64,000 nt of DNA from CAKZLS01 sp963701445 (GTDB lineage: Bacteria; Pseudomonadota; Alphaproteobacteria; Rhodospirillales; Defluviicoccaceae), in NCBI GenBank assembly GCA_963701445.1, contig CAVPAM010000001.1, positions 1 to 64,000 on the forward strand, read 5' to 3'. Position numbers and translations under genes: made by a program. The notes below the pieces were generated by a model. That model had not been told where the DNA came from, did no database searches, and was given only the letters and a program-made list of their open reading frames with translations. Positions 1 to 9,451 of the stretch are shown one piece after another. The stretch's first letter is position 1. Every line of letters starts with the position of its first letter.

Positions 1-310
1 GAACCCCGCTGACGGCGGCGCTGGCGATGGCGACGCGCGACCACCGGCGGTTCGATCCGGCGCCTCCGCGGTACCAGAGCCAGAGGACGACCCGCGCCGC
101 GACCATGAGGACCATCAACGCCCACCAGCCGACAACCAGCGGCGACGGATGGACTTCGTAGAAGACACCGGCGATCAGGGTTCCATTGATCAGGTTGGCG
201 GCGAGTACGATCAGGGTGTTGTCGAAGACGATCTTGAGCAGATCGTGCTCGATCGTCTCGCCATGACCATTCCGATCAAGGTCCGTGCCGGCGTGGACGG
301 ATTCCTTCAC
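1..310 (-). CDS. N-terminal membrane part of a signalling protein (cut by window edge)
   Basis: I see the first ~103 residues of a protein that runs off the left edge. The chosen GTG start at 310 has a purine-rich stretch (aggaagtgggg) just upstream; the frame is open further upstream, so the start is uncertain. A polar stretch (residues 1-26) is followed by two hydrophobic segments, about 30-50 (DNTLIVLAANLINGTLIAG) and 57-79 (rich in W, L, V), then a basic loop. This arrangement resembles the N-terminal membrane region of diguanylate cyclases and hybrid histidine kinases, but no catalytic domain lies inside the window, so the role is inferred only. Confidence 0.5.
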   Translation of the reverse strand, partial: MKESVHAGTDLDRNGHGETIEHDLLKIVFDNTLIVLAANLINGTLIAGVFYEVHPSPLVVGWWALMVLMVAARVVLWLWYRGGAGSNRRWSRVAIASAAVSGV

Positions 311-547
311 CCCAACCCCACTTCCTGTTTCCCCTGTGCGCCGCTTGATCGCCTCGCGCGCGGGTCTCCCCGGCTGGCGCGCATCGTGAACGATCACCCT
401 GAACTTTAACGTCTTGGCATCGTGCGTCCCAGAAAAACTGACCCAAATGGGGATTTTTTTGAAAATGTGGCGATCCCGGGTGTTTTCCGCGCCATATCCA
501 GCCGGCGTTGAAATGGCGTCCCGGACCGAACGCTCGGGAGCGCGGTC

Positions 548-1965
548 TCAAAAAACCCAGCGGAACTGCACGCCGACGATGTCCACCGAGCTTTCCACGT
601 TGCCCGATAGATTGCCCCGCGTCGTGTTGCCCGGTTGATCCGCTTCCAGGCGGACGGAGGCGTCGGGGGTGAAAATGTGGGTGTAGCCGATGTTCAAATC
701 GATGGCGTCCGAGAAACGGTACCCCGCGCCGAGGCTCAGCCAATAGCGGTCGGAGTTGGGGACCCGGGGCGTCCTCGTCCGGCTGGGAACGGCGCTCTGG
801 TCGAAGGCCGCGCCGACGCGGATCGCCCACGCCGGGTCGGACGATAGGTGGCGCCGGCCGCCACGAACCATGAATCGTTCCAGTCGTTTTCAGTGACGCT
901 GTCGGGCTGGGCCGGGTTGTCGAATTTTATCCTCAGCTCCTTGTTGCGGCTCCAGCGGGTCCACGCCGCGTTGGCCATGACCGACCACTGGTCGTCGATA
1001 TCGTGATACGCGCCGAACATGAGGGTTTCCGGAGTTTCCAGCTTGGCCTCGGCGCCGGTGCTGGTGAACGCGCCGGTGGCGCTCGATATGGCCTGGCCGA
1101 CGCCGTCGGAGTTCAGACGGAACCGGGCGTCTCCCTTCAGATCGTGTTTGACTTGAGAGCGGTAACTGACTTCGAAGCGGGTCCCGGTCCACGGCTCGTA
1201 GAGCACGCCCGCCGTCCAGCCGAAACCCCAGTCATCGCCCTCGACACGAGCCTTGCCGTCCTGTTGCGTGGGCCGGGCCGCCGGGGCGAGCGAAGGAACG
1301 CCGGCGGCGATGGTCCCGAAATCGATGGCGTTGCTCAGTTCGGCGTCAACGTACTGCGCTTGCAGACCGATCCCGACGGAGAGTCCCTTGACGGGGTCGA
1401 AGGCCAGGGTGGGGTTCAGGTTCACGCTGGTCAGTTTCGATTGCAACGCGTGATAGCGGCCCGCCCAACCGCTGTCGTAGTCGGTTTCGAGGCCGAACGG
1501 TGCCGTGACGGCGAGGCCGACGCGGACGTTGTCGACGAAATCGATGGCGCGACTCAGGTCCGCCACCGCGTAGAGGGCCGGTAGGATATGATCGTCGGCG
1601 ATGTCGCCGCCGCCATCGCCGCCACCGATGGGAACGCCGCCGGCCGTGCTGGCGGCCTTGACGTCGAAGGTGATGACCGGCCGGATATAGGTGGTGGACG
1701 TGTCGATCTGGTGACCGTTCTGGCGGGCGAGCGCCGCCGGATTGAAGAACATGAAGCTGGGGTCTTCCGCGGCCGCGGCCCCGCCGGCGAAGGCGTTGCC
1801 GAGACCGGAGACGCTCTGCTCGCGGATGGCGAAGCCCGCCGCATGCACCGGATCGGACGCGAGCAGGCACGCGCCGACCGCGCCGGCCAGCATCAAGCGC
1901 GGTTCATTCCGCCCAATCCAATCCCGGATGACCGCCGCGCGGCGCGGCCGCAAGCCCCCCTTCAT
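548..1965 (-). CDS. FadL/OmpP1-type outer membrane transport protein (frameshifted)
   Basis: Outer-membrane beta-barrel of the FadL/TodX family, which passes long-chain fatty acids or other hydrophobic compounds across the outer membrane. After a basic N-terminus and a hydrophobic signal segment ending SDPVHA, the mature protein begins AGFAIREQSVSGLGNAFAG, the family's hallmark plug start, followed by the FFNPAAL motif. It ends in an aromatic beta-strand (VGVQFRWVF), as expected for a barrel. The reading frame breaks near 846: the long frame stops making sense after AAGATYR and the barrel continues in another frame from SSDPAWAIRVGAAFDQ. A single missing base would restore a ~470-residue protein. 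ATG 1965 was chosen; a GTG at 1974 and an ATG at 1893 are alternatives. Confidence 0.85.
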
Positions 1966-2212
1966 TGAAACCACCGCCCCCTGCCTCGCCTGATTTTGCC
2001 ACCGTCAAGTTCGCGGCGGCCATCCCGTTCGCCACCGCCCTGATTAGGATATCATAATTAACCCAAATGAGCCACCAGGTGCAAATCATTAACCCATCGG
2101 AGGAGGGCGGATGCAAATGTGGCGAACACGGCGGAGTTCGGCTATCATCGGACCCCATAAAAACTAAGGTTTTGGGGAGGGCCGCGATGACTGGGATCGG
2201 TGGAAAACGAGA

Positions 2213-2629
2213 TTGCGTTCAGGGACGACATGGCGCGTCGCGCTGTGGGCCGTGACGGTGGCGGCGGCATGGGCGGCCGCGTCCTCCGCGTGGGCCGCGG
2301 ACGCCACCATCCGCTACCGGGCCGAGCCGGCCGGACGGGGAACCGCCGCCGAGAAATGCGTGGTCTGTCATAGCGTCGAGGCCAACGGTCCGTTTCGCTA
2401 CGCGCCCAATCTGTATGGGATCGTCGGCGCCGAAAAGGGCCGGGACCGCGCGTGGTACGGATATTCCCCGGCGTTGCTGAAGAAGGGCGGCGTGTGGACC
2501 GAGGAGGATCTCGACGCCTATCTGGCCGACGCCGACAAATTCGCGCCGGGCACCACCAAGACCATCCGGGTTCAGGACCCGGAAGAGCGCAGGGAGATCA
2601 TCGCGTTTCTGCGATCGCCGAAGTCGTAG
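2213..2629 (+). CDS. class I c-type cytochrome lacking an obvious Met ligand
   Basis: Small periplasmic cytochrome c. A signal peptide with an Ala-rich core ends near residue 29 (SSAWAA). The haem-binding CVVCH motif is at residues 49-53, followed by the class I pattern GIVGAEKG, then YSPALLKKGGVWTEEDLDAYL and a C-terminal helix (ERREIIAFL). In the family the sixth haem ligand is the Met in a PGTKM-like loop. Here the loop reads PGTTKTIRV and no Met exists after the initiator, so the axial ligand must differ or be absent. The start is a TTG with modest upstream signal; no in-frame ATG precedes the signal peptide. Confidence 0.82.
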   Translation: MRSGTTWRVALWAVTVAAAWAAASSAWAADATIRYRAEPAGRGTAAEKCVVCHSVEANGPFRYAPNLYGIVGAEKGRDRAWYGYSPALLKKGGVWTEEDLDAYLADADKFAPGTTKTIRVQDPEERREIIAFLRSPKS

Positions 2630-2705
2630 CGGTACCGATCGCCCCGAGCGAGTGTTGTTTGAGCCGAATCGCCTTAAATCCGGTTTTTCGGAGAGGTGCC
2701 TCGCG

Positions 2706-4256
2706 CTAGCTTTTCTTGTCGAATTTCACTTCGCGCATCATGAAGGCGGGGACGTGGTCCCCCATGCCGACCACCGGCGAGTCGGGCTTGCCGCGGTCCC
2801 GCCGCGGTTCGCGTTTCTTGCTCCCGGCCGCCTGTTCGGTTGCCTTATGTTCGGTTGCCTTGTGACGCGGCGTCGCCGCGCGCGCAGTCGGCTCGGGCCG
2901 TGGGTCAACTCTTGGCTCGGGCCGGGGCTCCACCCTGGGCTCTGGCCGGGTCTCGGCGGCGGACGCGTCCGGCGCGTGCGAGCGGGGCCGGGGTTGGCTC
3001 CGGGATGCCGGTTGCGCCGGCGTCCGCGACGGGCCCGCCGATCTGCCGGGACGGCGGCCGCGGCGCTCGGTGTCGGACTTGCGGCGGCGCGATTTTCCGC
3101 CCGACATGTCCAGTTCCGCCGTTTCCACCTCGGGCACGGTGATGCGGGGGATCTCCCGACCGATCAGTTGCTCGATGCCGGCCACGTACTTGCCGTCCTC
3201 CGGCGTGGCGATGGTCAGGGCGCGGCCCTCTAGTCCGGCGCGCGCCGTCCGGCCGATGCGATGGACATAGTCCTCGGCGGCGGTGGGAACGTCGAAGTTG
3301 AACACGTGGGACATGCCGGCGATATCGAGGCCGCGGGCGGCCACGTCGCTGCACACCAGCATCTTGATCTCGCCGCGCTTGAACCGCTCCAACACCTCGG
3401 TGCGCGCCGACTGGGCCATGTCGCCGTGAAGCATGGCCACGTCGTAGCCGTGGCGCAGCAGCGACCGGCAGACCACGCCCACCTCGCGCTTGCGATTGCA
3501 GAAGATCAGGGCGTTGCCCACGTCCTCGCTCTGCAGCAGGTGCCTGAGCGCGTCGCGCTTTTCCTTCTGGCTCGCGCCGCCCTCGCAGACCAGCAGGCCC
3601 TGGACCACGTTTTCCGACGGCGTCGACGGCGGCGAGACGGTGATTTCCTTGGGATTGCGCAGGAAAGCGTCGGCGAGCTTGCGGATCGCCGGCGGCATGG
3701 TCGCCGAGAAGAACAGCGTCTGGCGCATGCGCGACACGATCGAGACGATGCGCTCCACGTCGGGAATGAACCCCATGTCCAGCATCCGGTCGGCTTCGTC
3801 GATGACCAGGATCTTGGTGTCGGTGAGCAAAAGGTGGCCGCGATCGAACACGTCGAGCAGCCGCCCGGGGGTGGCGATCAGCACGTCGGCGCCACGCTCC
3901 AGGACCTTGAGCTGCTCGGCCATGGACTCGCCACCGATGAACAGCGCCTTGGACAGACGGTGATACTTTCCGTAGGTCTCGAAGTTCTGCGCCACCTGGG
4001 TGGCGAGTTCGCGCGTAGGTTCGAGAATCAGCGATCGCGGCATGCGCGACTTCGCGCGCCCGGCGGCCAAGATCTCGATCATCGGCAGGGTGAACGACGC
4101 GGTTTTCCCGGTACCGGTCTGGGCGCAACCAAGGATGTCGCGGCCCATCAGGATAATGGGAATTGCTTGCTCTTGTATGGGCGTGGGGTGCTGGTATCCA
4201 GCATCCGTAACGGCGCGAAGCACGTCGCCGCTGAGCCCCAAATCAGAAAAATCCAT
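2706..4256 (-). CDS. rhlE: DEAD-box RNA helicase, RhlE type
   Basis: ATP-dependent RNA helicase of the RhlE/DeaD group, involved in ribosome assembly, RNA decay and cold adaptation. In order: Q motif (HPTPIQEQAIP), Walker A GCAQTGTGKT, PTRELA, DEAD box in VIDEADRMLDMGF, SAT motif, then the C-terminal RecA-like domain with ARGLDIAG and HRIGRTARAG. From about residue 375 to 516 there is a basic, Pro/Arg-rich tail of low complexity with EPR/EPRVDPR repeats, typical of RhlE C-termini that contact RNA or partners. The gene diverges from the hydrolase at 4445. Confidence 0.95.
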   Translation of the reverse strand: MDFSDLGLSGDVLRAVTDAGYQHPTPIQEQAIPIILMGRDILGCAQTGTGKTASFTLPMIEILAAGRAKSRMPRSLILEPTRELATQVAQNFETYGKYHRLSKALFIGGESMAEQLKVLERGADVLIATPGRLLDVFDRGHLLLTDTKILVIDEADRMLDMGFIPDVERIVSIVSRMRQTLFFSATMPPAIRKLADAFLRNPKEITVSPPSTPSENVVQGLLVCEGGASQKEKRDALRHLLQSEDVGNALIFCNRKREVGVVCRSLLRHGYDVAMLHGDMAQSARTEVLERFKRGEIKMLVCSDVAARGLDIAGMSHVFNFDVPTAAEDYVHRIGRTARAGLEGRALTIATPEDGKYVAGIEQLIGREIPRITVPEVETAELDMSGGKSRRRKSDTERRGRRPGRSAGPSRTPAQPASRSQPRPRSHAPDASAAETRPEPRVEPRPEPRVDPRPEPTARAATPRHKATEHKATEQAAGSKKREPRRDRGKPDSPVVGMGDHVPAFMMREVKFDKKS

Positions 4257-4444
4257 GCGGTGGGGACTGTATGACCACTAAGTACTGAGAGTAACGCTTA
4301 AATATTACCACGATCAGTTTCGGAGCATAGGTATTTGCACGCGGAAGTCAACTCTTGTCGAGTCCCTCGCGGCGGCCGGCTTCCTTGGCGTCGCGCGCGC
4401 TTTGCGATAGGCTGAAACATCACCGCCGCAGAGGATCTCCGACC

Positions 4445-4987
4445 ATGCTGATCTCCAGGGACAAATCATGCCTTCTCGTGGTGGACGTGCAGGCCCGGCT
4501 GGCGCCGGCCATGGCCGCCGAACGGGCGGTCGTCGACAACACCCGGCTGCTGCTCAAGGCCGCCGGCCGGCTCGACGTGCCGGTGCTGGTGTCGGAGCAA
4601 TACCGCCGGGGCCTCGGGCCCACGGTGGACGCGTTGGCCGAATTCGTGCCCGAGGGCGCGGTGGTGGAGAAGATCCATTTCTCGTGCATGAATGACGCGG
4701 GCTTCGCCGGGCGGTTTCGCCAGACCGGCCGGCCGATGGCGGTGGTCGCCGGCATCGAGGCCCACGTGTGCGTCCTGCAGACGGTGGAGCAGCTTCTGGA
4801 GAGCGGAAACGCGGTGTTCGTGGTGGCCGACGCCACGTCGTCGCGGACGCCCGCCAACCACGCCGCCGCGCTGGAACGCATGCGCCACGCCGGCGCCCGC
4901 GTGGTGACCACGGAAATGGTGGTGTTCGAGTGGCTGGAGAAGGCCGGCACGCCCGAGTTCAAGGAACTCAGCGCCCTGGTCAAATAG
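4445..4987 (+). CDS. isochorismatase-family cysteine hydrolase
   Basis: 180-residue member of the isochorismatase-like hydrolases (nicotinamidase, N-carbamoylsarcosine amidase, YcaC group). The catalytic triad is visible as Asp14 (VVDVQ), Lys76 (VVEKIHFS) and Cys109 (GIEAHVCV). The short length and the EKIHFSCMND context fit the small YcaC/hydrolase-2 subgroup, whose substrates are mostly unknown. ATG 4445 was chosen over an upstream in-frame start at 4355 because homology begins at the Asp strand. It is transcribed away from rhlE and is followed by ~170 bp before the carbonic anhydrase gene. Confidence 0.88.
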   Translation: MLISRDKSCLLVVDVQARLAPAMAAERAVVDNTRLLLKAAGRLDVPVLVSEQYRRGLGPTVDALAEFVPEGAVVEKIHFSCMNDAGFAGRFRQTGRPMAVVAGIEAHVCVLQTVEQLLESGNAVFVVADATSSRTPANHAAALERMRHAGARVVTTEMVVFEWLEKAGTPEFKELSALVK

Positions 4988-5160
4988 ACGCCCGGCATCC
5001 CGGCCGAACGGCCCCACGGCGACCCGGTGGAATGGGCGCCCGGCGCTCGGGTCACGCAAGCAAAATTGCGCGGCGCTCTTGCGGGCGCCGCGGAAATGGC
5101 TGAAAAAAGGCCTCGCGTCGAGTTCTCGTGGGCCAGAACAAGAAAAGGGGAAAAAGACCA

Positions 5161-5680
5161 ATGTCCGGAATCATTCTGCCATACCGGGGTGTCTCTCCGC
5201 GCATCGCCGCGTCGGCCTTCATCGCGCCCACGGCCACCATCATCGGCGACGTGGAGATCGGCGAGGATAGCAACATCTGGTTCGGTTGCGTCATTCGCGG
5301 CGACGTCAACGAGGTCCGTATCGGCGCCGGCACCAACATCCAGGACGGCACGGTGGTCCACGTGTCGCGCGAGAAGTACGGCACCTACATCGGCGACAAC
5401 ATCACCATCGGCCACATGGCCCTGATCCATGCCTGTACCCTCGAGGACGGATGCTTCATCGGCATGCGGGCGACGGTGATGGACGGCTGCGTGATCGCCG
5501 GCGGCGCCATGGTGGCGGCCGGCGCCCTGATCACGCCGGGCAAGCGGGTGCCGCCGGGCGAGCTCTGGGCCGGCACGCCGGCGAAGCGGGTCCGCGATCT
5601 CAGCGAGGCCGACGGCAAGAGCATCGCCGCTACCGCGCCGCACTACGTCCGCCTCGCCCGCGAATACAGGGGCGTGAGCC

Positions 5681-5688
<8 letters not shown>
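5161..5688 (+). CDS. gamma-class carbonic anhydrase family protein
   Basis: 175-residue left-handed beta-helix protein of hexapeptide repeats. The three zinc-ligand histidines of gamma-carbonic anhydrases are present at residues 67 (DGTVVHVS), 85 and 90 (IGHMALIHAC). The start of the fold (IRGDVNEVRIGAGTNIQDG) matches the PaaY/CaiE/YrdA branch. Family members hydrate CO2 or act in cofactor metabolism; which applies here is not evident. A start at 5128 is possible, but ATG 5161 follows an AAGGGGAAAAAG purine tract. The stop codon overlaps the start of meaB by 8 bases, indicating co-translation. Confidence 0.9.
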
Positions 5689-6670
<982 letters not shown>

Positions 6671-6757
6671 ATTTCGGGGCTCGTCGCCATGGACGACGCC
6701 CCGGGGTCGTTGGTATAAGCGGGGCGGAGAGTGCATCATCGCGAGAGAGGACAGTAC

Positions 6758-7189
6758 ATGCTCGGTATTGCGAAACGTGTCTGGTTCGGCTGTGCCATCG
6801 CCGGACCAGTGGTCCTGGCGTCGGCGGGCGCGCCGGCGCAGACATTGCCCAATCCCATGGATTTCGGCGCCGTATACCAACAACTGGCGTTCGAAGCGGC
6901 GGACACCGACGGCGACAACCGGGTGGACCTCGGCGAGTTCGCGCGGGACGCGGCGGCGGCGTTCAGCGGGCTCGACGCCAACCGCGACGGCAAACTGACG
7001 CCCAACGAGTTGCAACCGCACCCGGCGGTCAGCTTTTCCCGGGTGGACGGAAACAAGGACGGCGCGTTGACCTTCGACGAGGTCATGGCGTTCAAGGTCA
7101 ACGCGTTCAGGGCGGCCGACAAGAATCAGGACGACGCCCTGTCGTACGACGAGATGGTCGAGGCCGTACGGACGGAGGTGGGAAGATGA
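6758..7189 (+). CDS. exported EF-hand calcium-binding protein
   Basis: 143-residue protein with an N-terminal signal peptide (residues 1-28, ending GAPAQ) and four EF-hand loops: DTDGDNRVDLGE (49-60), DANRDGKLTPNE (73-84), DGNKDGALTFDE (97-108) and DKNQDDALSYDE (121-132). All four keep the Asp/Glu positions 1, 3 and 12 of a calcium loop. The Shine-Dalgarno GAGAGAGG precedes ATG 6758. The TGA overlaps the ATG of the lipoprotein gene (ATGA), so the two are probably translated together in the cell envelope. Specific function unknown. Confidence 0.85.
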   Translation: MLGIAKRVWFGCAIAGPVVLASAGAPAQTLPNPMDFGAVYQQLAFEAADTDGDNRVDLGEFARDAAAAFSGLDANRDGKLTPNELQPHPAVSFSRVDGNKDGALTFDEVMAFKVNAFRAADKNQDDALSYDEMVEAVRTEVGR

Positions 7190-7590
7190 CGATCCGGTCA
7201 TTCCGAAAAACCATGCGCTCTTCATCGTGGGCGGCGGTGTTCGTGGCCATCGCCGGCCTGTCCGTCGCCGGGTGCGAGTCCGGCTCGGGCGGTCCCGGCG
7301 TGGGAACCGTCGGCGGCGCCGCGCTCGGGGCCGGCGCCAGCCGCGCGATCTTCGGCAACAACACCTCGGCGATGCTGATCGGCGGCGCCGTGGGCGGCAT
7401 GGCGGGCAACGCCACGATCGACCGCCAGGCGGAGCAGCGCCGGATCGCGCAGACCGAGGAAACCCGGGACCGGGCGATGCAGCGGCAACTGGATTTCGAG
7501 CGCCAGCGCGCCCTGCAGCAGGCCGAGGTCGAGCGGGAAATCGAGGAGCAGCGGCTGTTCAACGAGTGGCGGCGCCAGCAGGGTCAATAA
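7186..7590 (+). CDS. glycine-zipper lipoprotein
   Basis: 134-residue predicted lipoprotein. A basic N-terminus, hydrophobic core and lipobox LSVAGC place the lipidated cysteine at residue 30. After it comes a Gly/Ala-rich segment with GxxxG spacing (VGGAALGAGA, IGGAVGGMAGN), the glycine-zipper pattern of OmpA/SlyB-like envelope proteins. The C-terminal half is a charged Gln/Arg/Glu-rich coiled coil. It overlaps the EF-hand gene by four bases. Function not known. Confidence 0.78.
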   Translation: MTIRSFRKTMRSSSWAAVFVAIAGLSVAGCESGSGGPGVGTVGGAALGAGASRAIFGNNTSAMLIGGAVGGMAGNATIDRQAEQRRIAQTEETRDRAMQRQLDFERQRALQQAEVEREIEEQRLFNEWRRQQGQ

Positions 7591-7667
7591 GGCCGAAACC
7601 GGGGCCGCCGACACCGGCGGTCCCGAGGCCGGCCGCCCCGAAAGAGACCGTCCCCGAACCGGCCGCG

Positions 7668-8969
7668 TCAGAACTGAAACGGCTGGCTGATCATCATCTG
7701 GATGCCGAAGTCCTCGTCGGAGACGGCCGCGTCGGCGCGGACGATGAACCCGTTGGCGAAGGCTCTGAGGCCGATCCCGCCGCTCAGTTTCATGCTGGAA
7801 TGCAGGTTGCGCAGGTCGTAGGACGGGGCGACGCGGCCGACCTCGACGAACGGCACGAACTGCAGCCACTCGACGCCGACGAACTTCTGGATCGTGGGCC
7901 ACGCGTCGAAGGGGTTCCAGTCGGGGATCAGGCGCAGCTCGGCCGCGTAGTAGATGGCCGACTGGTCGCTGAACCGCTGGGCCGGGTAGCCGCGCATCCG
8001 CCACAACCCGCCGAGCGTCGCTCCGGTATACGACGGCGGGCGATTGGAGACCTGTCCGGACGAAGACACGTTCCAGCTCGGCGAATGCGCCGTCCAGAAG
8101 TCGAGGGCGAGAACCCGCTGGCGGAACCAGTCGGACGCGCCGAAGTCCACGTACTGATCCACCTCGCCCTCCAGCACCGTCCACGACGAATCGCTGTCGA
8201 ACCATCCGAAGTCCCGCGAGACCTCCATGCGCACGCCCTGGCCGCGCGACGGATTGCGCGGGAAATCGCGGTTGTCCCAGAAGAGCGCGGCATCGATGCC
8301 GTTGGTCTTGAACTCGTCCTTGTCGATATCCTCGGTGTCGATCTGCTGGTTGCGATAGAACGGCAGAACGGAGACGAACGTCCGGCCGCTGTCCAGCGGG
8401 TTGAGAGACGACGCGCCGGTCTCTCCCGAGACGAGGAGGCCCCGTTCAAGCCGGTAGTCCGGCACGATCTCGTCGCGGCCGTGACCGATGGGCAGGAGAT
8501 ACTTGAAACGGCTGCGGGCGAAGGAATCCACGCCGCTGCCGCTGATGTAGTTGCTCGAATTCGACGTGTTGCTGCCGGCCGTCTCGCCGCGAAAGCGCGG
8601 GTTGCCGTCGATGTAGCTCCTGGTGTCGTCGAAATAGCCGATGGAGAACACCGGATCGATGAACAGGCGGCCGATCCACGGCAGGCGCAGGTCCTGTCCG
8701 GCGAGAAACAGCATGGCGGCGCCTTGCGTCCCGGCGAAGGCCGTGCCGATCAGGCGCGACTGCTTCTCGGGAAACCCGTTCAGCCCGTAGACGAACCCGA
8801 GCGCGCCGCCGAAGTGCTCGTTGTAGAACGGAAAGGGCAGCGCCAGCACCTGCGGCTCGGCGGCCGCCGGTTCCTCGGACCGGGTGGCGGACGGCCACGC
8901 CGCCATGACGGCGGCCACGACCATCGACGCCGTGAGTCTGCGGAGGTTCATCGCAAGCTGTCCCGTCAT
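7668..8969 (-). CDS. Omp85/D15-like surface-antigen outer membrane protein
   Basis: 433-residue protein with a signal peptide (about residues 7-31) and then a barrel resembling the bacterial surface antigen (D15) domain, without POTRA domains. Visible signs are LFWDNRDFPRNPSRG, the common DxRDxPxxPxxG turn of BamA/TamA barrels; LGGLWRMRGY, which matches the LRGY/RGF barrel signature; and a C-terminal aromatic strand ending FQF. POTRA-less barrels of this kind are of unknown role. ATG 8969 has AGGA 10 bases upstream; ATG 8951 is the alternative. The region upstream is AT-rich and repeat-bearing. Confidence 0.8.
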   Translation of the reverse strand: MTGQLAMNLRRLTASMVVAAVMAAWPSATRSEEPAAAEPQVLALPFPFYNEHFGGALGFVYGLNGFPEKQSRLIGTAFAGTQGAAMLFLAGQDLRLPWIGRLFIDPVFSIGYFDDTRSYIDGNPRFRGETAGSNTSNSSNYISGSGVDSFARSRFKYLLPIGHGRDEIVPDYRLERGLLVSGETGASSLNPLDSGRTFVSVLPFYRNQQIDTEDIDKDEFKTNGIDAALFWDNRDFPRNPSRGQGVRMEVSRDFGWFDSDSSWTVLEGEVDQYVDFGASDWFRQRVLALDFWTAHSPSWNVSSSGQVSNRPPSYTGATLGGLWRMRGYPAQRFSDQSAIYYAAELRLIPDWNPFDAWPTIQKFVGVEWLQFVPFVEVGRVAPSYDLRNLHSSMKLSGGIGLRAFANGFIVRADAAVSDEDFGIQMMISQPFQF

Positions 8970-9088
8970 CCGTCCGCTTCCTGGCCCTCCATTGCGCGCC
9001 CCGGATAAGTAACGCCCGCGCGCCCGGATAGGAAGCCCTTGCGACGGACGGCATGGCGGCGCGGGGGGGGGGGGTGTAACGCGTTTTT

Positions 9089-9115
9089 TGCAAAACAACC
9101 CCATGCACAGTAGAA
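9089..9115 (-). repeat. 27-bp dispersed repeat next to poly-G
   Basis: Read on the minus strand this is TTCTACTGTGCATGGGGTTG followed by TTTTGCA. The identical 27 bases occur on the plus strand at 62763-62789. In both places a run of ten or more C follows within about 25 bases, with different sequence between, so the pairing of block and homopolymer is shared although the linker is not. Confidence 0.8.
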
Positions 9116-9336
9116 ATCCGCCGGCGGAAGCCGGTTTTGGTTTGGTATATTTCATTTAAATCAATATGTTAAATATAATTTATGATAAAAAAGGTTAGTA
9201 AGTTTTTATAACTAACTAATAATAAATTGAAAAACATAAAAAAGTAGCGTTAGCGACCGTCACATGCGGGCTTCCGGGGTGCGCCGCTCCGCTCCTCGCG
9301 AGGACGGGGTGGCGCGACCGTTCCCGCCTCTCCCCG

Positions 9337-9430
9337 CCGTCGTCGCGAGCGAAGCGCGGCGATCCAGAGCCGGCGCTCGCGGCATGCACGGCGCTGGACC
9401 GCCGCGTCGCTTCGCTCCTCGCGGTGACGG
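9337..9430. repeat. palindromic intergenic repeat (REP-like)
   Basis: The unit starts CGTCGTCGCGAGCGAAGCGC and ends with an inverted counterpart, GCGTCGCTTCGCTCCTCGCG, then GTGACGG. The same right half recurs at 12270-12303. This is the very common 'GCGAGCGAAGC...GCTTCGCTCGC' class of dispersed palindromes seen in many alphaproteobacteria. A further partial unit lies at 9280-9320. Confidence 0.75.
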
Positions 9431-9451
9431 CGGGGGGAGGCGCGGGCGCCC

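Larger units (their letters stand above)
8970..9451. other. non-coding: AT-rich stretch and palindromic repeats
   Basis: No gene is supported here. From about 9145 to 9250 the sequence is strikingly AT-rich against a GC-rich background, with an inverted repeat GTTAGT (9194-9199) / ACTAAC (9211-9216). A run of ~12 G starts at 9064, and 9089-9115 is a 27-bp block that recurs exactly at 62763-62789. From 9270 to 9430 the sequence is made of GC-rich palindromic repeat units. Confidence 0.7.
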
